DNA of 64,000 nucleotides from Pseudomonas cichorii (GCF_015471405.1 NZ_BLVZ01000018.1:1-64000), one strand, 5' to 3'. Positions 38,050-46,513 are shown, counted from the first letter of the stretch. A program made the numbers and translations. The notes: generated by a model not told the origin, from the sequence alone.

Positions 38050-39060
38050 ATGCCCGTACTTCACAGCGTCATTCACAAGATCGACAAGAAGCCAGATGGT
38101 AGCCCTGCAGTTCTGTTTCTCGGCAATGCCGAGCAGGTTGAGAGCCAGGCGCGGGATGATCTGATGTGTCAATTCAACGAAAGCTACAACGCCACCGCCG
38201 GCAAAGGCTGGGGGCTATTCCACCCCGAGTCGGGCGCCTATCCACTGAGCGGATGGCTCGACAAATACCTGGGTGACGGAATCGACTTTCTGGAGTTCAG
38301 CACCACCGCTGTAGAGCACTTGGTAAAGCTGATGGAAGAGTCGAACCTGACAACCGGCGGGCACGCCCTCTTCTGCCACTACCGGCAAGGCATGACCGAT
38401 TACCTGGTCATTGCTTTGGTGCAGGAAACGGAAGCAGTGACCATGACCGAAGAACTTGCTCTCATGACAGTCAAGCGCCTGGATCTGGACCACATTCGCC
38501 TGGCTGCACGGATCAACCTCAGCGAATGGAAGAACAACCCGAAATCTCGCCAGTACATCTCGTTTCTGAAGGGCAAGCAGGGCCGCAAGGTCAGCGATTA
38601 TTTCCGCGACTTCATCGGTTGTCAGGAGGGCGTGGATGGCCCAGGCGAAACCCGCACCCTACTCAAGGCATTCAGCGACTTCGTGGAAAGCGAAGACCTG
38701 CCCGAAGAGTCGGCGCGGGAGAAAACCAAGACGCTGGTGGATTACGCCAGCAGCCAGAGCAAACTGGGTGAGCCCATTGGCCTGGAAGAGCTGTCCGAGC
38801 TGATCGACGAAGACCGCCCGCGCGCGTTCTACGATCACATCCGCAACAAGGATTACGGCCTGTCTTCGGAAATCCCGGCGGACAAACGCACCCTGAACCA
38901 GTTCCGCCGCTTCACGGGCCGCGCCGAAGGCATGTCGATCAGCTTCGAGCAGCATCTGCTCGGATCGAAAATCGAGTTCGATAAGGCCGGAGGCACGTTG
39001 ACTTTGCGGGACCTTCCAACCTCGCTCATTGATCAGCTAAAGCGGTCGGTAAACAGCTAA
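38050..39060 (+). CDS. YejK/NdpA-type nucleoid-associated protein
   Basis: A 336-residue protein of the 37-kDa nucleoid-associated family (NdpA/YejK): HSVIHKIDKKPDGSPAVLFL at the start, SGWLDKYLGDGIDFLEFSTT, then ARINLSEWKNNPKSRQYISF and YFRDFIGC. Host versions bind DNA in the nucleoid. A phage copy in the early operon may reorganise host or phage DNA. A CCCTC-GAGGG hairpin lies 25-38 bases before its start. Confidence 0.88.
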   Translation: MPVLHSVIHKIDKKPDGSPAVLFLGNAEQVESQARDDLMCQFNESYNATAGKGWGLFHPESGAYPLSGWLDKYLGDGIDFLEFSTTAVEHLVKLMEESNLTTGGHALFCHYRQGMTDYLVIALVQETEAVTMTEELALMTVKRLDLDHIRLAARINLSEWKNNPKSRQYISFLKGKQGRKVSDYFRDFIGCQEGVDGPGETRTLLKAFSDFVESEDLPEESAREKTKTLVDYASSQSKLGEPIGLEELSELIDEDRPRAFYDHIRNKDYGLSSEIPADKRTLNQFRRFTGRAEGMSISFEQHLLGSKIEFDKAGGTLTLRDLPTSLIDQLKRSVNS

Positions 39061-39063
39061 CAA

Positions 39064-39357
39064 TCATTCCGCTTCCATCCGGCCCCGCATGTGCGCGCAA
39101 TAGCCACAATAGCCGCCGTTATGGTAGGCCTCATATTTCTCTGACCACGGTATCGGGGCGCTGCAGCGCTCACAACTCTCCTGAGCAAACTCATCCAAAA
39201 CCTGCGTATTGAAAACGTGAGCTTGCGCAGGGGTCAGCACCTCTCGCCCTTTATCAAGTACCAACCTCGAAATACCAAGCGCTGCCCCCTCAAGGTGATC
39301 GCCGTCGACTACCGCGCTTAAAAATTCATCAAATTCATCACGAGCCTGATCATGCAT
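39064..39357 (-). CDS. Opposite-strand small zinc-finger protein
   Basis: A 97-residue protein encoded on the minus strand inside the rightward operon. It begins MHDQARDEFDEFLSAVVDGD, is acidic and helical, and ends with a probable zinc site: CERCSAPIPWSEKYEAYHNGG followed by YCGYC. An AAGGAGAGAAGGT ribosome site lies directly upstream. It converges with the YejK-like gene, ending three bases after it. Function unknown. Confidence 0.75.
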   Translation of the reverse strand: MHDQARDEFDEFLSAVVDGDHLEGAALGISRLVLDKGREVLTPAQAHVFNTQVLDEFAQESCERCSAPIPWSEKYEAYHNGGYCGYCAHMRGRMEAE

Positions 39358-39461
39358 ACCTTCTCTCCTTGACCCGGCCCCATGCCGGTCACCAGTTATA
39401 GCCCACCCCAACAAAATTGCCACCACCGGATACGGAGGTAGGCGCATGCATGGAGAAAGCC

Positions 39462-40058
39462 ATGAGCAAGGAAACCAAGATTTTGATCCCGGAGATTCCC
39501 GGCGAATGGACCGAGCGCACACGCAGCGGACATACGTGCACGTGGAATGATGGCTGGCACGGCAAGCCCCATAAAAACGGCCTGCCCTACGTAGAGCTCA
39601 CCGCACCTGAGAAGGGGCTATACGCAGAGCGCATCGATGGGGCCTGGTACTGGGTGTCCGGCTGCGCAAAATGCACCGGAAGCGGAGAAGGCTGGAGCTA
39701 CATCGTCTGCGACAAACACGACATTTGCGTGAGTTGCAGCGCTCATAGATCCACGCTGACAGATACCCCTTGGGGGCGGCGTGATGGGTTCATCTGCAAG
39801 CCCTGCCAAGACCGTGAGGATGCGGCAGCCAAAGCCGAAGCCCTGGCCAGGTTTGCTGATGCTGAATACGACGAATCGGACTTTGAATGTCAGGACGAGT
39901 GCAAGTGTCCGCACTGCGCGACCGTGATCCATATAGAGACCGAGGACTACGGCGACAAAAATATGGACTGTGACACCTGCGGCGGTAGCTTCCGGCTGCA
40001 ACTCGAATACAGCGTCAGCTTCACTACAACGGTGATTGGCGAGAGAGTAACGACCTGA
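39462..40058 (+). CDS. Zinc-ribbon phage protein
   Basis: A 198-residue protein with several Cys pairs: GCAKCTGSGEGW, CDKHDICVSCSAH, CKPCQDRED and CKCPHCATVIHIE...CDTCGGSF. It should bind two or more zinc ions. No enzyme motif is visible. The start ATG has GGAG seven bases upstream within a leader that resembles that of the GIY-YIG gene. Confidence 0.75.
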   Translation: MSKETKILIPEIPGEWTERTRSGHTCTWNDGWHGKPHKNGLPYVELTAPEKGLYAERIDGAWYWVSGCAKCTGSGEGWSYIVCDKHDICVSCSAHRSTLTDTPWGRRDGFICKPCQDREDAAAKAEALARFADAEYDESDFECQDECKCPHCATVIHIETEDYGDKNMDCDTCGGSFRLQLEYSVSFTTTVIGERVTT

Positions 40059-40158
40059 GCCGCCAGAAAGGGTTGCCGGTCTTCGCCGAGTTCTGATCCA
40101 CCCTCCCCACTTTTGAATCACGCCAGCCCGGCAATGCCGAAGGCTGCCTGGAGTTCTT

Positions 40159-40527
40159 ATGCAATCGATCATCTATGCGGGAATGCGCAACGGTGAGCGC
40201 GACCAGAAAATTCTGGAAGCCCTCACGTTCAAGCACGTCAAAGAGGTAGCAGCAGATTTCAAGCTGGCTCCCTCGACGATCAGATCAATCGCAAAGCGAA
40301 TTGAGGCAATTGCCGTTTATGACCTGAGCCTGATGGGGGGGGGTAGCCCGATCCGTATTGGCCAGGTTGCAGCAGACTCGTTCCGCAAGGCTGCTCTCGG
40401 GGCTTACAGGAACTTCCATGGCACATTTCGCAACCTTGAACTGAGCTGCTGGAAGATCACTGACGGCGAGAACGCAGTTGATGTGGCAGAGCTTCGGCTC
40501 ATCGATACCGGAGAAAAACCGCTTTAG
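40159..40527 (+). CDS. Small HTH-like phage protein
   Basis: A 122-residue protein with an N-terminal HTH-like segment (ILEALTFKHVKEVAADFKLA, PSTIRSIAKRIEAIAVYDL). A beta-rich C-terminus follows (GTFRNLELSCWKITDGENAV). A run of ten Gs within LMGGGS could cause length variation. Its stop overlaps the stop of the convergent minus-strand gene. Probable regulator; family unknown. Confidence 0.68.
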   Translation: MQSIIYAGMRNGERDQKILEALTFKHVKEVAADFKLAPSTIRSIAKRIEAIAVYDLSLMGGGSPIRIGQVAADSFRKAALGAYRNFHGTFRNLELSCWKITDGENAVDVAELRLIDTGEKPL

Positions 40528-40712
40528 CTCGGCATGTCGAAGATGAAGAAGTCTTTCAACCTTCCGCGCAAGTGCTTGGGCGTTTCCGCCGCGAAATAAA
40601 ACCTCCAAGCTCCGTCGGCAAGCAGTTCCGAATCAACAAGATAGGTCCCCACTTCGTTTTCAGTCATCCCTACAGCGACTGCAATCTCCTTATTTGTAGG
40701 TCTGCTGCTCAT
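40524..40712 (-). CDS. Opposite-strand small HTH-like protein
   Basis: A 62-residue protein on the minus strand (MSSRPTNKEIAVAVGMTENEVGTYLVDSE...), with an HTH-like beginning and a basic end (KHLRGRLKDFFIF). GGAGG stands seven bases before the ATG. It is the second small inverted gene in this operon and overlaps the end of the previous gene tail to tail. Function unknown. Confidence 0.68.
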   Translation of the reverse strand: MSSRPTNKEIAVAVGMTENEVGTYLVDSELLADGAWRFYFAAETPKHLRGRLKDFFIFDMPS

Positions 40713-40796
40713 AAGTAAGCCTCCGATGCTCGGCAAAGCGCCGAACTTCAAGAAATAGCCCACTTCAACGAATCACGCCACAGGCGAGGATGATCT

Positions 40797-42680
40797 ATGT
40801 CCGCATTTCAGCCGGCCCCGTCTATGGGCCTTCCCTTTGAACAAGAGCTGGTAGTCGATCTTTTCGCCGGAGGCGGCGGCGCTAGCACCGGTATCGCTCG
40901 TGCATACCGTGAACCTGATGTGGCTGTGAACCACAATCCAATCGCCCTGGCGGTGCACCGCGCCAACCACCCGCACACCCAGCACTATGTGGCGGACGTG
41001 TTTGAAGTCGACCCGATCAAGGCTACGAAGGGTCAGCCAGTAGGCGTACTGTGGGCATCGCCAGACTGCCGCCATCACAGCAAAGCCAAAGGTGGCGCAC
41101 CACGAGATCGCAAGGTTCGCGGGCTGGCCTGGGTGGTGGTGCGCTGGGCGCACTCGACCAAGCCCCGAATGCTGTTCCTGGAGAACGTCGAAGAGTTCTG
41201 CAAGTGGGGCCCGGTTGATGATGCGGGCCAGCCGATCAAGGCTGAAGAAGGCAGAACGTTCAGGGCCTTCGTTGCCGCGCTCAGTACCGGCCTGCCCGAA
41301 GATCATCCTGACATGCCAGAAATTCTGGCTTCCATTGGGGAGTTCGTGCCGGTCGCGGCACTGGTTCGCGGGCTTGGCTACAACGTTGAATGGCAAGAGC
41401 GGATCGCGGCCAATGCCAATGCACCGACTATTCGTAAGCGCCTGTATATGATCGCCCGTAACGACGGAAAGCCCATCGTCTGGCCGGCACCCACCCGGCA
41501 TAAGAACCCTGTCGGCAACCAGCTACCCTGGCGCACAGCAGCCGAATGCATCGACTGGAGCAACGTCGGCAAGACGATTTTCCGTGACAAGCCGATGGCC
41601 ACGAATACGCTGCGGCGTGTTGCCAAGGGCCTGTGGCGGCATGTTCTGACCAACGCCAGGCCTTTCATCGTACCGATGCGCGGCACGTCAGCATCACACA
41701 CAAGCACGCACAGCATTGAAGAGCCGGTGTCGACGATCAGCGCAAACGGAACCCATCACGCCCTAGTGCAGCCAGCAACCGCGCCATTCCTGACAGAGTG
41801 CGCCAACGCCTCGTCCCAGCGTATTTTCAGCGTGCAGGAGCCGTTGCGTACGCAAGTCGCTCAGGTCAAAGGTGGGCACTTCGCGCTCGTGGCTGGGCAC
41901 CTGACGGCGTTCGGCCAGAACGCTATAGGCGGCAGCTTGAGCGATCCACTGCAAACCGTGATGGCAGGAGCCACGCGGCACGGGCTTGTGGCAGCCAACA
42001 TGGTCACGCTGCGCAAGGGGTCGATTGGCGCAAGTGTCGACCAGCCCTTGAGCACGCTGACCTCAAGCTCCGGGCATCACGCAATATCGGCTGCTTTCTT
42101 CGAGCAGGCGAATGGCGGCTTCTACGACGGAGATGGTCGCGCAGCTGATGCGCCGCTGTCGACCATCTGCCAATCCGGTTCCAACCAGAGACTGGTCAGC
42201 GCATACCTGGTGAAGTATTACGGCAGCGTGCGGGACGGAATCTCGCTGGCTGAGCCAATGCACACACTGCCGACCAAGGATCGAATCGCGGTCGTCGAGA
42301 CAATCCAGGTGCAAGACACGCTCACGCAAGAGCAGATGGCCGGCGCCCGCCGCTGCGCCACCTTCATGCATGAGCATCTGCCTGAGCACTTCAAAGAGCC
42401 CGCAGAAATCGTACTGGTCAACGGCTACGCACTGGTCGACATAACTCTGCGCATGCTCCAGCCGCCAGAGCTAAAGCGCGCTCAGGGCTTTGATGAGCAT
42501 TACATCATTGACCGCGGCCTGTTTGTCGACCCGGAGACCGGCATCGAAGAATGGCGACCGGTGAGCAAGACCGACAGCGTGCGACTGATCGGCAACAGCG
42601 TCTGCCCCGACGAAGCCGAAGCTCTTGTGGCAGCTAACGCTGCTGACCTGATCGACCTCTACCGGCGCCTCGCCGCATAA
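40797..42680 (+). CDS. Phage C5-cytosine DNA methyltransferase with repeat domain
   Basis: A 627-residue DNA cytosine-5 methyltransferase. SAM-binding motif I is VVDLFAGGGGASTGI, the catalytic Cys lies in WASPDCRHHS (an unusual motif IV with Asp between Pro and Cys), and the ENV motif is MLFLENVEEF. The C-terminal motifs (PPELKRAQGFDEHYIID; RLIGNSVCP) are intact. Residues about 305-510 form six degenerate repeats of about 35 residues built on a P-(L/M)-x-T pattern, in the target-recognition region. It probably protects phage DNA against host restriction. GAGG precedes the ATG. Confidence 0.92.
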   Translation: MSAFQPAPSMGLPFEQELVVDLFAGGGGASTGIARAYREPDVAVNHNPIALAVHRANHPHTQHYVADVFEVDPIKATKGQPVGVLWASPDCRHHSKAKGGAPRDRKVRGLAWVVVRWAHSTKPRMLFLENVEEFCKWGPVDDAGQPIKAEEGRTFRAFVAALSTGLPEDHPDMPEILASIGEFVPVAALVRGLGYNVEWQERIAANANAPTIRKRLYMIARNDGKPIVWPAPTRHKNPVGNQLPWRTAAECIDWSNVGKTIFRDKPMATNTLRRVAKGLWRHVLTNARPFIVPMRGTSASHTSTHSIEEPVSTISANGTHHALVQPATAPFLTECANASSQRIFSVQEPLRTQVAQVKGGHFALVAGHLTAFGQNAIGGSLSDPLQTVMAGATRHGLVAANMVTLRKGSIGASVDQPLSTLTSSSGHHAISAAFFEQANGGFYDGDGRAADAPLSTICQSGSNQRLVSAYLVKYYGSVRDGISLAEPMHTLPTKDRIAVVETIQVQDTLTQEQMAGARRCATFMHEHLPEHFKEPAEIVLVNGYALVDITLRMLQPPELKRAQGFDEHYIIDRGLFVDPETGIEEWRPVSKTDSVRLIGNSVCPDEAEALVAANAADLIDLYRRLAA

Positions 42681-42722
42681 CCCACTCCATTAACGCCGGG
42701 CATGCCCCGGCAAGGGATATCC

Positions 42723-43280
42723 ATGATCAATTTATTCTGGCGACTGCTCGCCAAGCTACTCGCGCGCCCGGCAATCGCTGCCTGGCTCATCACCCGCGCC
42801 CAGCGCACCCCTTATCTGCACATCATGTCAGCCGATGGCAATGACATGTACATGGGCAGATGGTGGCTCTTCAACCCATACGATCGTGAAACCCACGTTG
42901 GCCGACTCAGCTGGATACCATGGTCGATCCGCGTGCACCACATCATGCGGCCCGACGCCGACCGCGACCTTCACGACCATCCGTGGGATGCGCGCACAGT
43001 GATCCTGCGAGGCTGTTACACAGAGCAGCGCCTGCTTGATCATGAAGACCCGGTGCTGCGAGGCCTGAATATCCCAGCCAATGCCCAAGCGACTGAGTAT
43101 ATCGACCGCCGACCAGGCGACACTGCCCAGCTCAAGCATGGCGAATACCACCGCATCGACGAAGTGTCGCCCGGTGGCGTTTACACGCTCTTCATCACCA
43201 GCCGCTGGAAAGGCGACTGGGGCTTTCTGGTCAACGGCGCAAAGGTCACCTGGCGTGAATACACAGGAGAAAGGTCATGA
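42723..43280 (+). CDS. Cupin-like phage protein
   Basis: A 185-residue protein. The core VHHIMRPDADRDLHDHPWDARTVILRGCY, with GEYHRIDEVSPGGVYTLFIT, is a cupin (RmlC-like) pattern with His-rich metal site HDHP. The first 25 residues are hydrophobic and basic and might form a membrane-contacting helix. Function unknown. It follows a GCCGGG-CATGC-CCCGGC hairpin and an AAGGGA ribosome site, and overlaps the next gene by four bases. Confidence 0.8.
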   Translation: MINLFWRLLAKLLARPAIAAWLITRAQRTPYLHIMSADGNDMYMGRWWLFNPYDRETHVGRLSWIPWSIRVHHIMRPDADRDLHDHPWDARTVILRGCYTEQRLLDHEDPVLRGLNIPANAQATEYIDRRPGDTAQLKHGEYHRIDEVSPGGVYTLFITSRWKGDWGFLVNGAKVTWREYTGERS

Positions 43281-43843
43281 CCGGCAAATCGAATAAGGGC
43301 CACGCCATCCCGCAATGGCTGCGCGACCAATTTGACGCCATAGAAATAGCGGTAATGCGCGGTAACAGCGCGGCGGCCACATTCACGGACATGCGCACGA
43401 AGGTTCAGGCGTACTTCGATATGCAGGCCGATCAGCAACAAAAGCCTGTGGAATGGGGATCCCCTAAAACCGTACGCCAACTAATCAGTCAGTTGCAGAC
43501 GCTGGATCCCGATCTGGAAACGGTCGCTCTGTATCGATTGCCGAGCGATGTGCCCGGCGTCGGCGGAAAGGTAAGGCAGGGACACATCTCTACGTCTTAC
43601 GAACGCATGGAAGGCCAGTGGCTCGGCTCGTACAAAGGCAGCGGGCGTCTGGTGTTGGCGTTCTGGACGAAGCTCGATCCTCGTGAGAATCCAGATGGGC
43701 AGCCGGCCATGGCCGCTGCGCCGGTACGGGCGTTGATGCTGCCAGAGCCAAAGACGCGGCAAGAAGTGATCAATAACACCCACTACTCGCAAGGCTGGAA
43801 TGATTGCATCGCTGAAACATCCCGGCTCAACACCCCGCAATAA
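43277..43843 (+). CDS. Phage protein of unknown function
   Basis: A 188-residue protein with a helical N-terminal part (DQFDAIEIAVMRGNSAAATF) and a central SPKTVRQLISQLQTLDPDLE segment followed by beta strands. The end (RQEVINNTHYSQGWNDCIAE) resembles the C-termini of several phage early proteins. Coupled to the cupin-like gene by an ATGA overlap. No catalytic motif seen. Confidence 0.75.
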   Translation: MTGKSNKGHAIPQWLRDQFDAIEIAVMRGNSAAATFTDMRTKVQAYFDMQADQQQKPVEWGSPKTVRQLISQLQTLDPDLETVALYRLPSDVPGVGGKVRQGHISTSYERMEGQWLGSYKGSGRLVLAFWTKLDPRENPDGQPAMAAAPVRALMLPEPKTRQEVINNTHYSQGWNDCIAETSRLNTPQ

Positions 43844-43892
43844 CCCATCTCCCCTCTATACATGCTGCCCGGTGGGCGGCAAGGACGAAGTC

Positions 43893-44330
43893 ATGCCTGA
43901 AGAAAAGTCAAAAGCCTGGCCAGATCACTACCGATACGTCGATGAGATGGACCCAAAGGGCCTGGAAGTCACTTGCAAGAAATTCGTGGTTGTCGGCGAG
44001 ACCGATCAGTGCTGGTACATCGTAGAGGAATTCCTTAACAACCTCTTCGGCGGGTCGCAGCGTGAATCCCTGCTGAAGAAGCACCGCAAACGAGTCTTAA
44101 AGGATGGCGGCGAATACGGTCGTCGATTCGCCTACACCGACAAGTCCCTGGCGCTGCGCTCGTACAAACAGCGCAAGTCATGGCAAATGCGACACGCCCA
44201 ACTGTCTCTTGAGCGTGCCCAGGCAGCCATTGCGTATTTCGGTGATGCCAAGACCGAAAGCACTGTGCCTCCCGACAGCCTGATAGTTCCCTGCGAATAC
44301 ATACAGGCCATGAACTGGAGCGAGTGCTGA
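43893..44330 (+). CDS. Phage protein of unknown function
   Basis: A 145-residue protein starting MPEEKSKAWPDHYRYVDEMD. It has FVVVGETDQCWYIVEEFLNN and a basic middle (KKHRKRVLKDGGEYGRRFAY) and is helical towards the end. A GCTGCCC-GGT-GGGCGGC hairpin and an AAGGAC site lie before the ATG. It is coupled to the ASCH-like gene through a TGATG overlap. Confidence 0.75.
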   Translation: MPEEKSKAWPDHYRYVDEMDPKGLEVTCKKFVVVGETDQCWYIVEEFLNNLFGGSQRESLLKKHRKRVLKDGGEYGRRFAYTDKSLALRSYKQRKSWQMRHAQLSLERAQAAIAYFGDAKTESTVPPDSLIVPCEYIQAMNWSEC

Positions 44331-45025
44331 TGACTATCTCACCACAACCGAAAGAACGGCCGATCCTCTTTTCGGCACCGATGGTTCGCGCCATCCTGGA
44401 TGGTCAGAAGACGGTCACCCGCCGAGCGGTGAAGGTGCAGCCCCGCTCCAGGGGTGACATCGGAAGCTACGGCCTTGGACAGCCGTTCATTCGTCACCCA
44501 GACCCAACTAAGCGCAATCTCGAATGCCCATACGGTCGCCCAGGTGATCGGCTATGGGTGCGTGAAACGTTTGCTCTACTCGGCAACGAGGATGGTTGTT
44601 GCATCGACTGGCAAGACAATCTGATCAAGGGTGATGAGCGAAACGCAGCCCGGATCTACCGGGCGAGCTGTCCGGCGGGTGACTACGGCCTTAGCCAGAT
44701 ACCGGCCAAGGCTGACTGGAAGCCAGATACCGAAGCAATGGAGTATGACGGAGCATGGCGCCCCAGCATTCATATGCCGCGCTGGGCCAGCCGCATCCTG
44801 CTGGAGATCACCGGCGTTCGCGCCGAGCGGTTGCATGACATAAGTCGCGCAGATATTCGAGCGGAAGGCCTGGAATGCCCTCCGGAACTGGCAAGCGATG
44901 ACGTTTCTCCAAACTACCGAGACTGGTATCCAGAAGCTTGGCGGAAGCTGTGGGAGTCGACTGGCGGCGACTGGTCAGCAAATCCATGGGTCTGGGTCGT
45001 CGAGTTCAGGCGGGTGAAGCCATGA
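44330..45025 (+). CDS. ASCH-like phage protein
   Basis: A 231-residue protein with the pattern of phage proteins annotated as ASCH/PUA-like: RPILFSAPMVRAILDGQKTV, TRRAV, GRPGDRLWVRETFAL, then SIHMPRWASRILLEITGVRAE. ASCH domains bind RNA or modified bases, and some phage members act in nucleotide metabolism. The substrate here cannot be read from the sequence. Start chosen at ATG 44330 in overlap with the previous stop. Confidence 0.82.
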   Translation: MTISPQPKERPILFSAPMVRAILDGQKTVTRRAVKVQPRSRGDIGSYGLGQPFIRHPDPTKRNLECPYGRPGDRLWVRETFALLGNEDGCCIDWQDNLIKGDERNAARIYRASCPAGDYGLSQIPAKADWKPDTEAMEYDGAWRPSIHMPRWASRILLEITGVRAERLHDISRADIRAEGLECPPELASDDVSPNYRDWYPEAWRKLWESTGGDWSANPWVWVVEFRRVKP

Positions 45026-45252
45026 CCCGCCTCGCCCTCGCCATGATGCTGCTGGCCACCGGTGCCAGCGCAGCCCCAACCCCACGCGAAAACGTGATCG
45101 AAATCGAGCGCGACTCACAGCGCGGAGTTACCTGCTACATCCTGAACGGCGTCGGGATTTCGTGCGTGCCGGACAGCCAACTGAAACCAGAACCCAAGCC
45201 AACACCCACGGATGCGCCAGATCGGCGCTTTGATGAGAGGTATTCGATGTGA
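45022..45252 (+). CDS. Small exported protein
   Basis: A 76-residue protein with a clear signal peptide (MTRLALAMMLLATGASAAPT, cleavage after ASA). A short mature part follows with two cysteines (VTCYILNGVGISC), likely a disulfide, and a Pro-rich end. The ATG overlaps the previous stop (ATGA). Probably periplasmic; role unknown. Confidence 0.75.
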   Translation: MTRLALAMMLLATGASAAPTPRENVIEIERDSQRGVTCYILNGVGISCVPDSQLKPEPKPTPTDAPDRRFDERYSM

Positions 45253-45737
45253 GCGCCGCAGCCAAGGTTCTCGATCCTTGCAGCGCCAGCCGCATGATGT
45301 GGTTCGACAAGCAGGATCAACGCGCCCTGTTCGGGGACATCCGCGACGAGCAGCACTTGCTGTGCGATGGTCGAGTGCTGAAAGTCGAACCTGACGTACT
45401 GATGGACTTCCGCCAATTGCCGTTCGAGGCCTCTACCTTCCGCTTGGTCGTGTTCGATCCGCCGCACCTGACCCGCGCCGGGCAGGATAGCTGGATGCGC
45501 GCCAAGTACGGGGTGCTGACCAGCGATTGGCGCGAGGATATTCGGCAAGGCTTCGCCGAGTGCTTCCGGGTGCTTGAGCCGGAGGGCATCTTGATCTTCA
45601 AATGGAACGAAACCCAGGTAACCGTGACCGAGCTGCTGGCCCTTACTGACGAAAAGCCCCTGTTTGGACACAAATCCGGCAAGCGCGAAAAGACGCACTG
45701 GATCACTTTCATGAAGCGGGGTTTGCCATGCGCCTGA
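45249..45737 (+). CDS. DPPH-motif DNA methyltransferase-like protein
   Basis: A 162-residue SAM-dependent methyltransferase of the compact phage type. The catalytic motif is LVVFDPPHLTRAG, and a SAM-binding-like segment KVLDPCSASRMMWFD is near the N-terminus. FRVLEPEGILIFKWNE is the following strand. DPP[YWFH] motifs mark amino-group (N6-A or N4-C) methyltransferases. With the C5 enzyme it would give the phage two DNA-modifying activities. Starts at GTG overlapping the previous stop as GTGA. Confidence 0.85.
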   Translation: MSAAAKVLDPCSASRMMWFDKQDQRALFGDIRDEQHLLCDGRVLKVEPDVLMDFRQLPFEASTFRLVVFDPPHLTRAGQDSWMRAKYGVLTSDWREDIRQGFAECFRVLEPEGILIFKWNETQVTVTELLALTDEKPLFGHKSGKREKTHWITFMKRGLPCA

Positions 45738-45922
45738 TCCCGCAAACCGGCTGGCTCCGCCGCCAACTTGAGGCAGCGCTGATCCTGCTGGCCGCATGGA
45801 TTCTCGGCGGCCGCAATGTCGCCCGCTCCGGCGTCGTCTCCCGATCCGACAACAACGAAATGTTCGAGATGGACTTCGAGCTGCGCGATATCGCCCGGCG
45901 CATCCGCAAAAACTACCTGTAA
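45728..45922 (+). CDS. Small membrane-associated protein
   Basis: A 64-residue protein overlapping the methyltransferase end by ten bases. One hydrophobic segment (LEAALILLAAWILGG) is followed by a charged C-terminal part (FELRDIARRIRKNYL). Function unknown. Confidence 0.62.
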   Translation: MRLIPQTGWLRRQLEAALILLAAWILGGRNVARSGVVSRSDNNEMFEMDFELRDIARRIRKNYL

Positions 45923-45973
45923 CCCCTTCCCTTTCAATCTGCCTGCCTTCGGCGGGCATGGAGAGCTATTACC

Positions 45974-46255
45974 ATGACGAAACACACCCCCGGCCCTTGG
46001 GCCGTAGATGAATCCCGCCACGAAGGTGCAATCAATCGCAAAGATCCGTTCCGCCACATCGGCATGGTCAGTCAGTTCCTGCATGACGCCAGCAGTCGTG
46101 CAGAAAACGAGGCCAACGCAAAGCTGATCGCCGCCGCGCCTGACCTGCTTTCCATCGCAGAACGAGTTCTTGCAAAGCTGGATCACCCTGTTTGCTGCGT
46201 CACCTCCTCGGATGCTGAAGAGCTAAGAGCAGCAATCGCCAAGGCTACCGCATAA
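45974..46255 (+). CDS. Small phage protein, HTPGPW family
   Basis: A 93-residue protein that begins MTKHTPGPWAVDESRHEGAI and has NEANAKLIAAAPDLLSIAER, both typical of a very common phage early protein family of unknown function. A GCCTGCC-TTC-GGCGGGC hairpin and a GGAGAG site lie upstream of the ATG. Confidence 0.85.
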   Translation: MTKHTPGPWAVDESRHEGAINRKDPFRHIGMVSQFLHDASSRAENEANAKLIAAAPDLLSIAERVLAKLDHPVCCVTSSDAEELRAAIAKATA

Positions 46256-46297
46256 CCCATCCCCACCTCTGCCGCAGTGCGCGGCCCGGAGACACCA

Positions 46298-46513
46298 ATG
46301 AGCGCAATTGAATTTCTCAGCCACGAGGAAGTGTGCGAGCTTACCGGCGCTCGCACGAAGGCAGGACAGATCACAATCCTCAAGCAAAATGGCATTCGGC
46401 ACACGATAAAACTGAGTGGCTGGCCCTGTGTAATTGTTGCCGCAGTCACAGGCACCGAATCATCACCAAAGGTCGCTGAAAGACCAACTTGGCAGCCAAG
46501 GAAAGCAGGATAG
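46298..46513 (+). CDS. DUF4224 excisionase-like protein
   Basis: A 71-residue DUF4224 protein (FLSHEEVCELTGARTKAGQI, then LKQNGIRHTIKLSGWPCVIV). It is the usual neighbour of this integrase type and has a winged-helix-like pattern seen in excisionases. It ends directly before the integrase start (stop followed by ATG), so the two are co-translated. Probably directs prophage excision. Confidence 0.87.
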   Translation: MSAIEFLSHEEVCELTGARTKAGQITILKQNGIRHTIKLSGWPCVIVAAVTGTESSPKVAERPTWQPRKAG

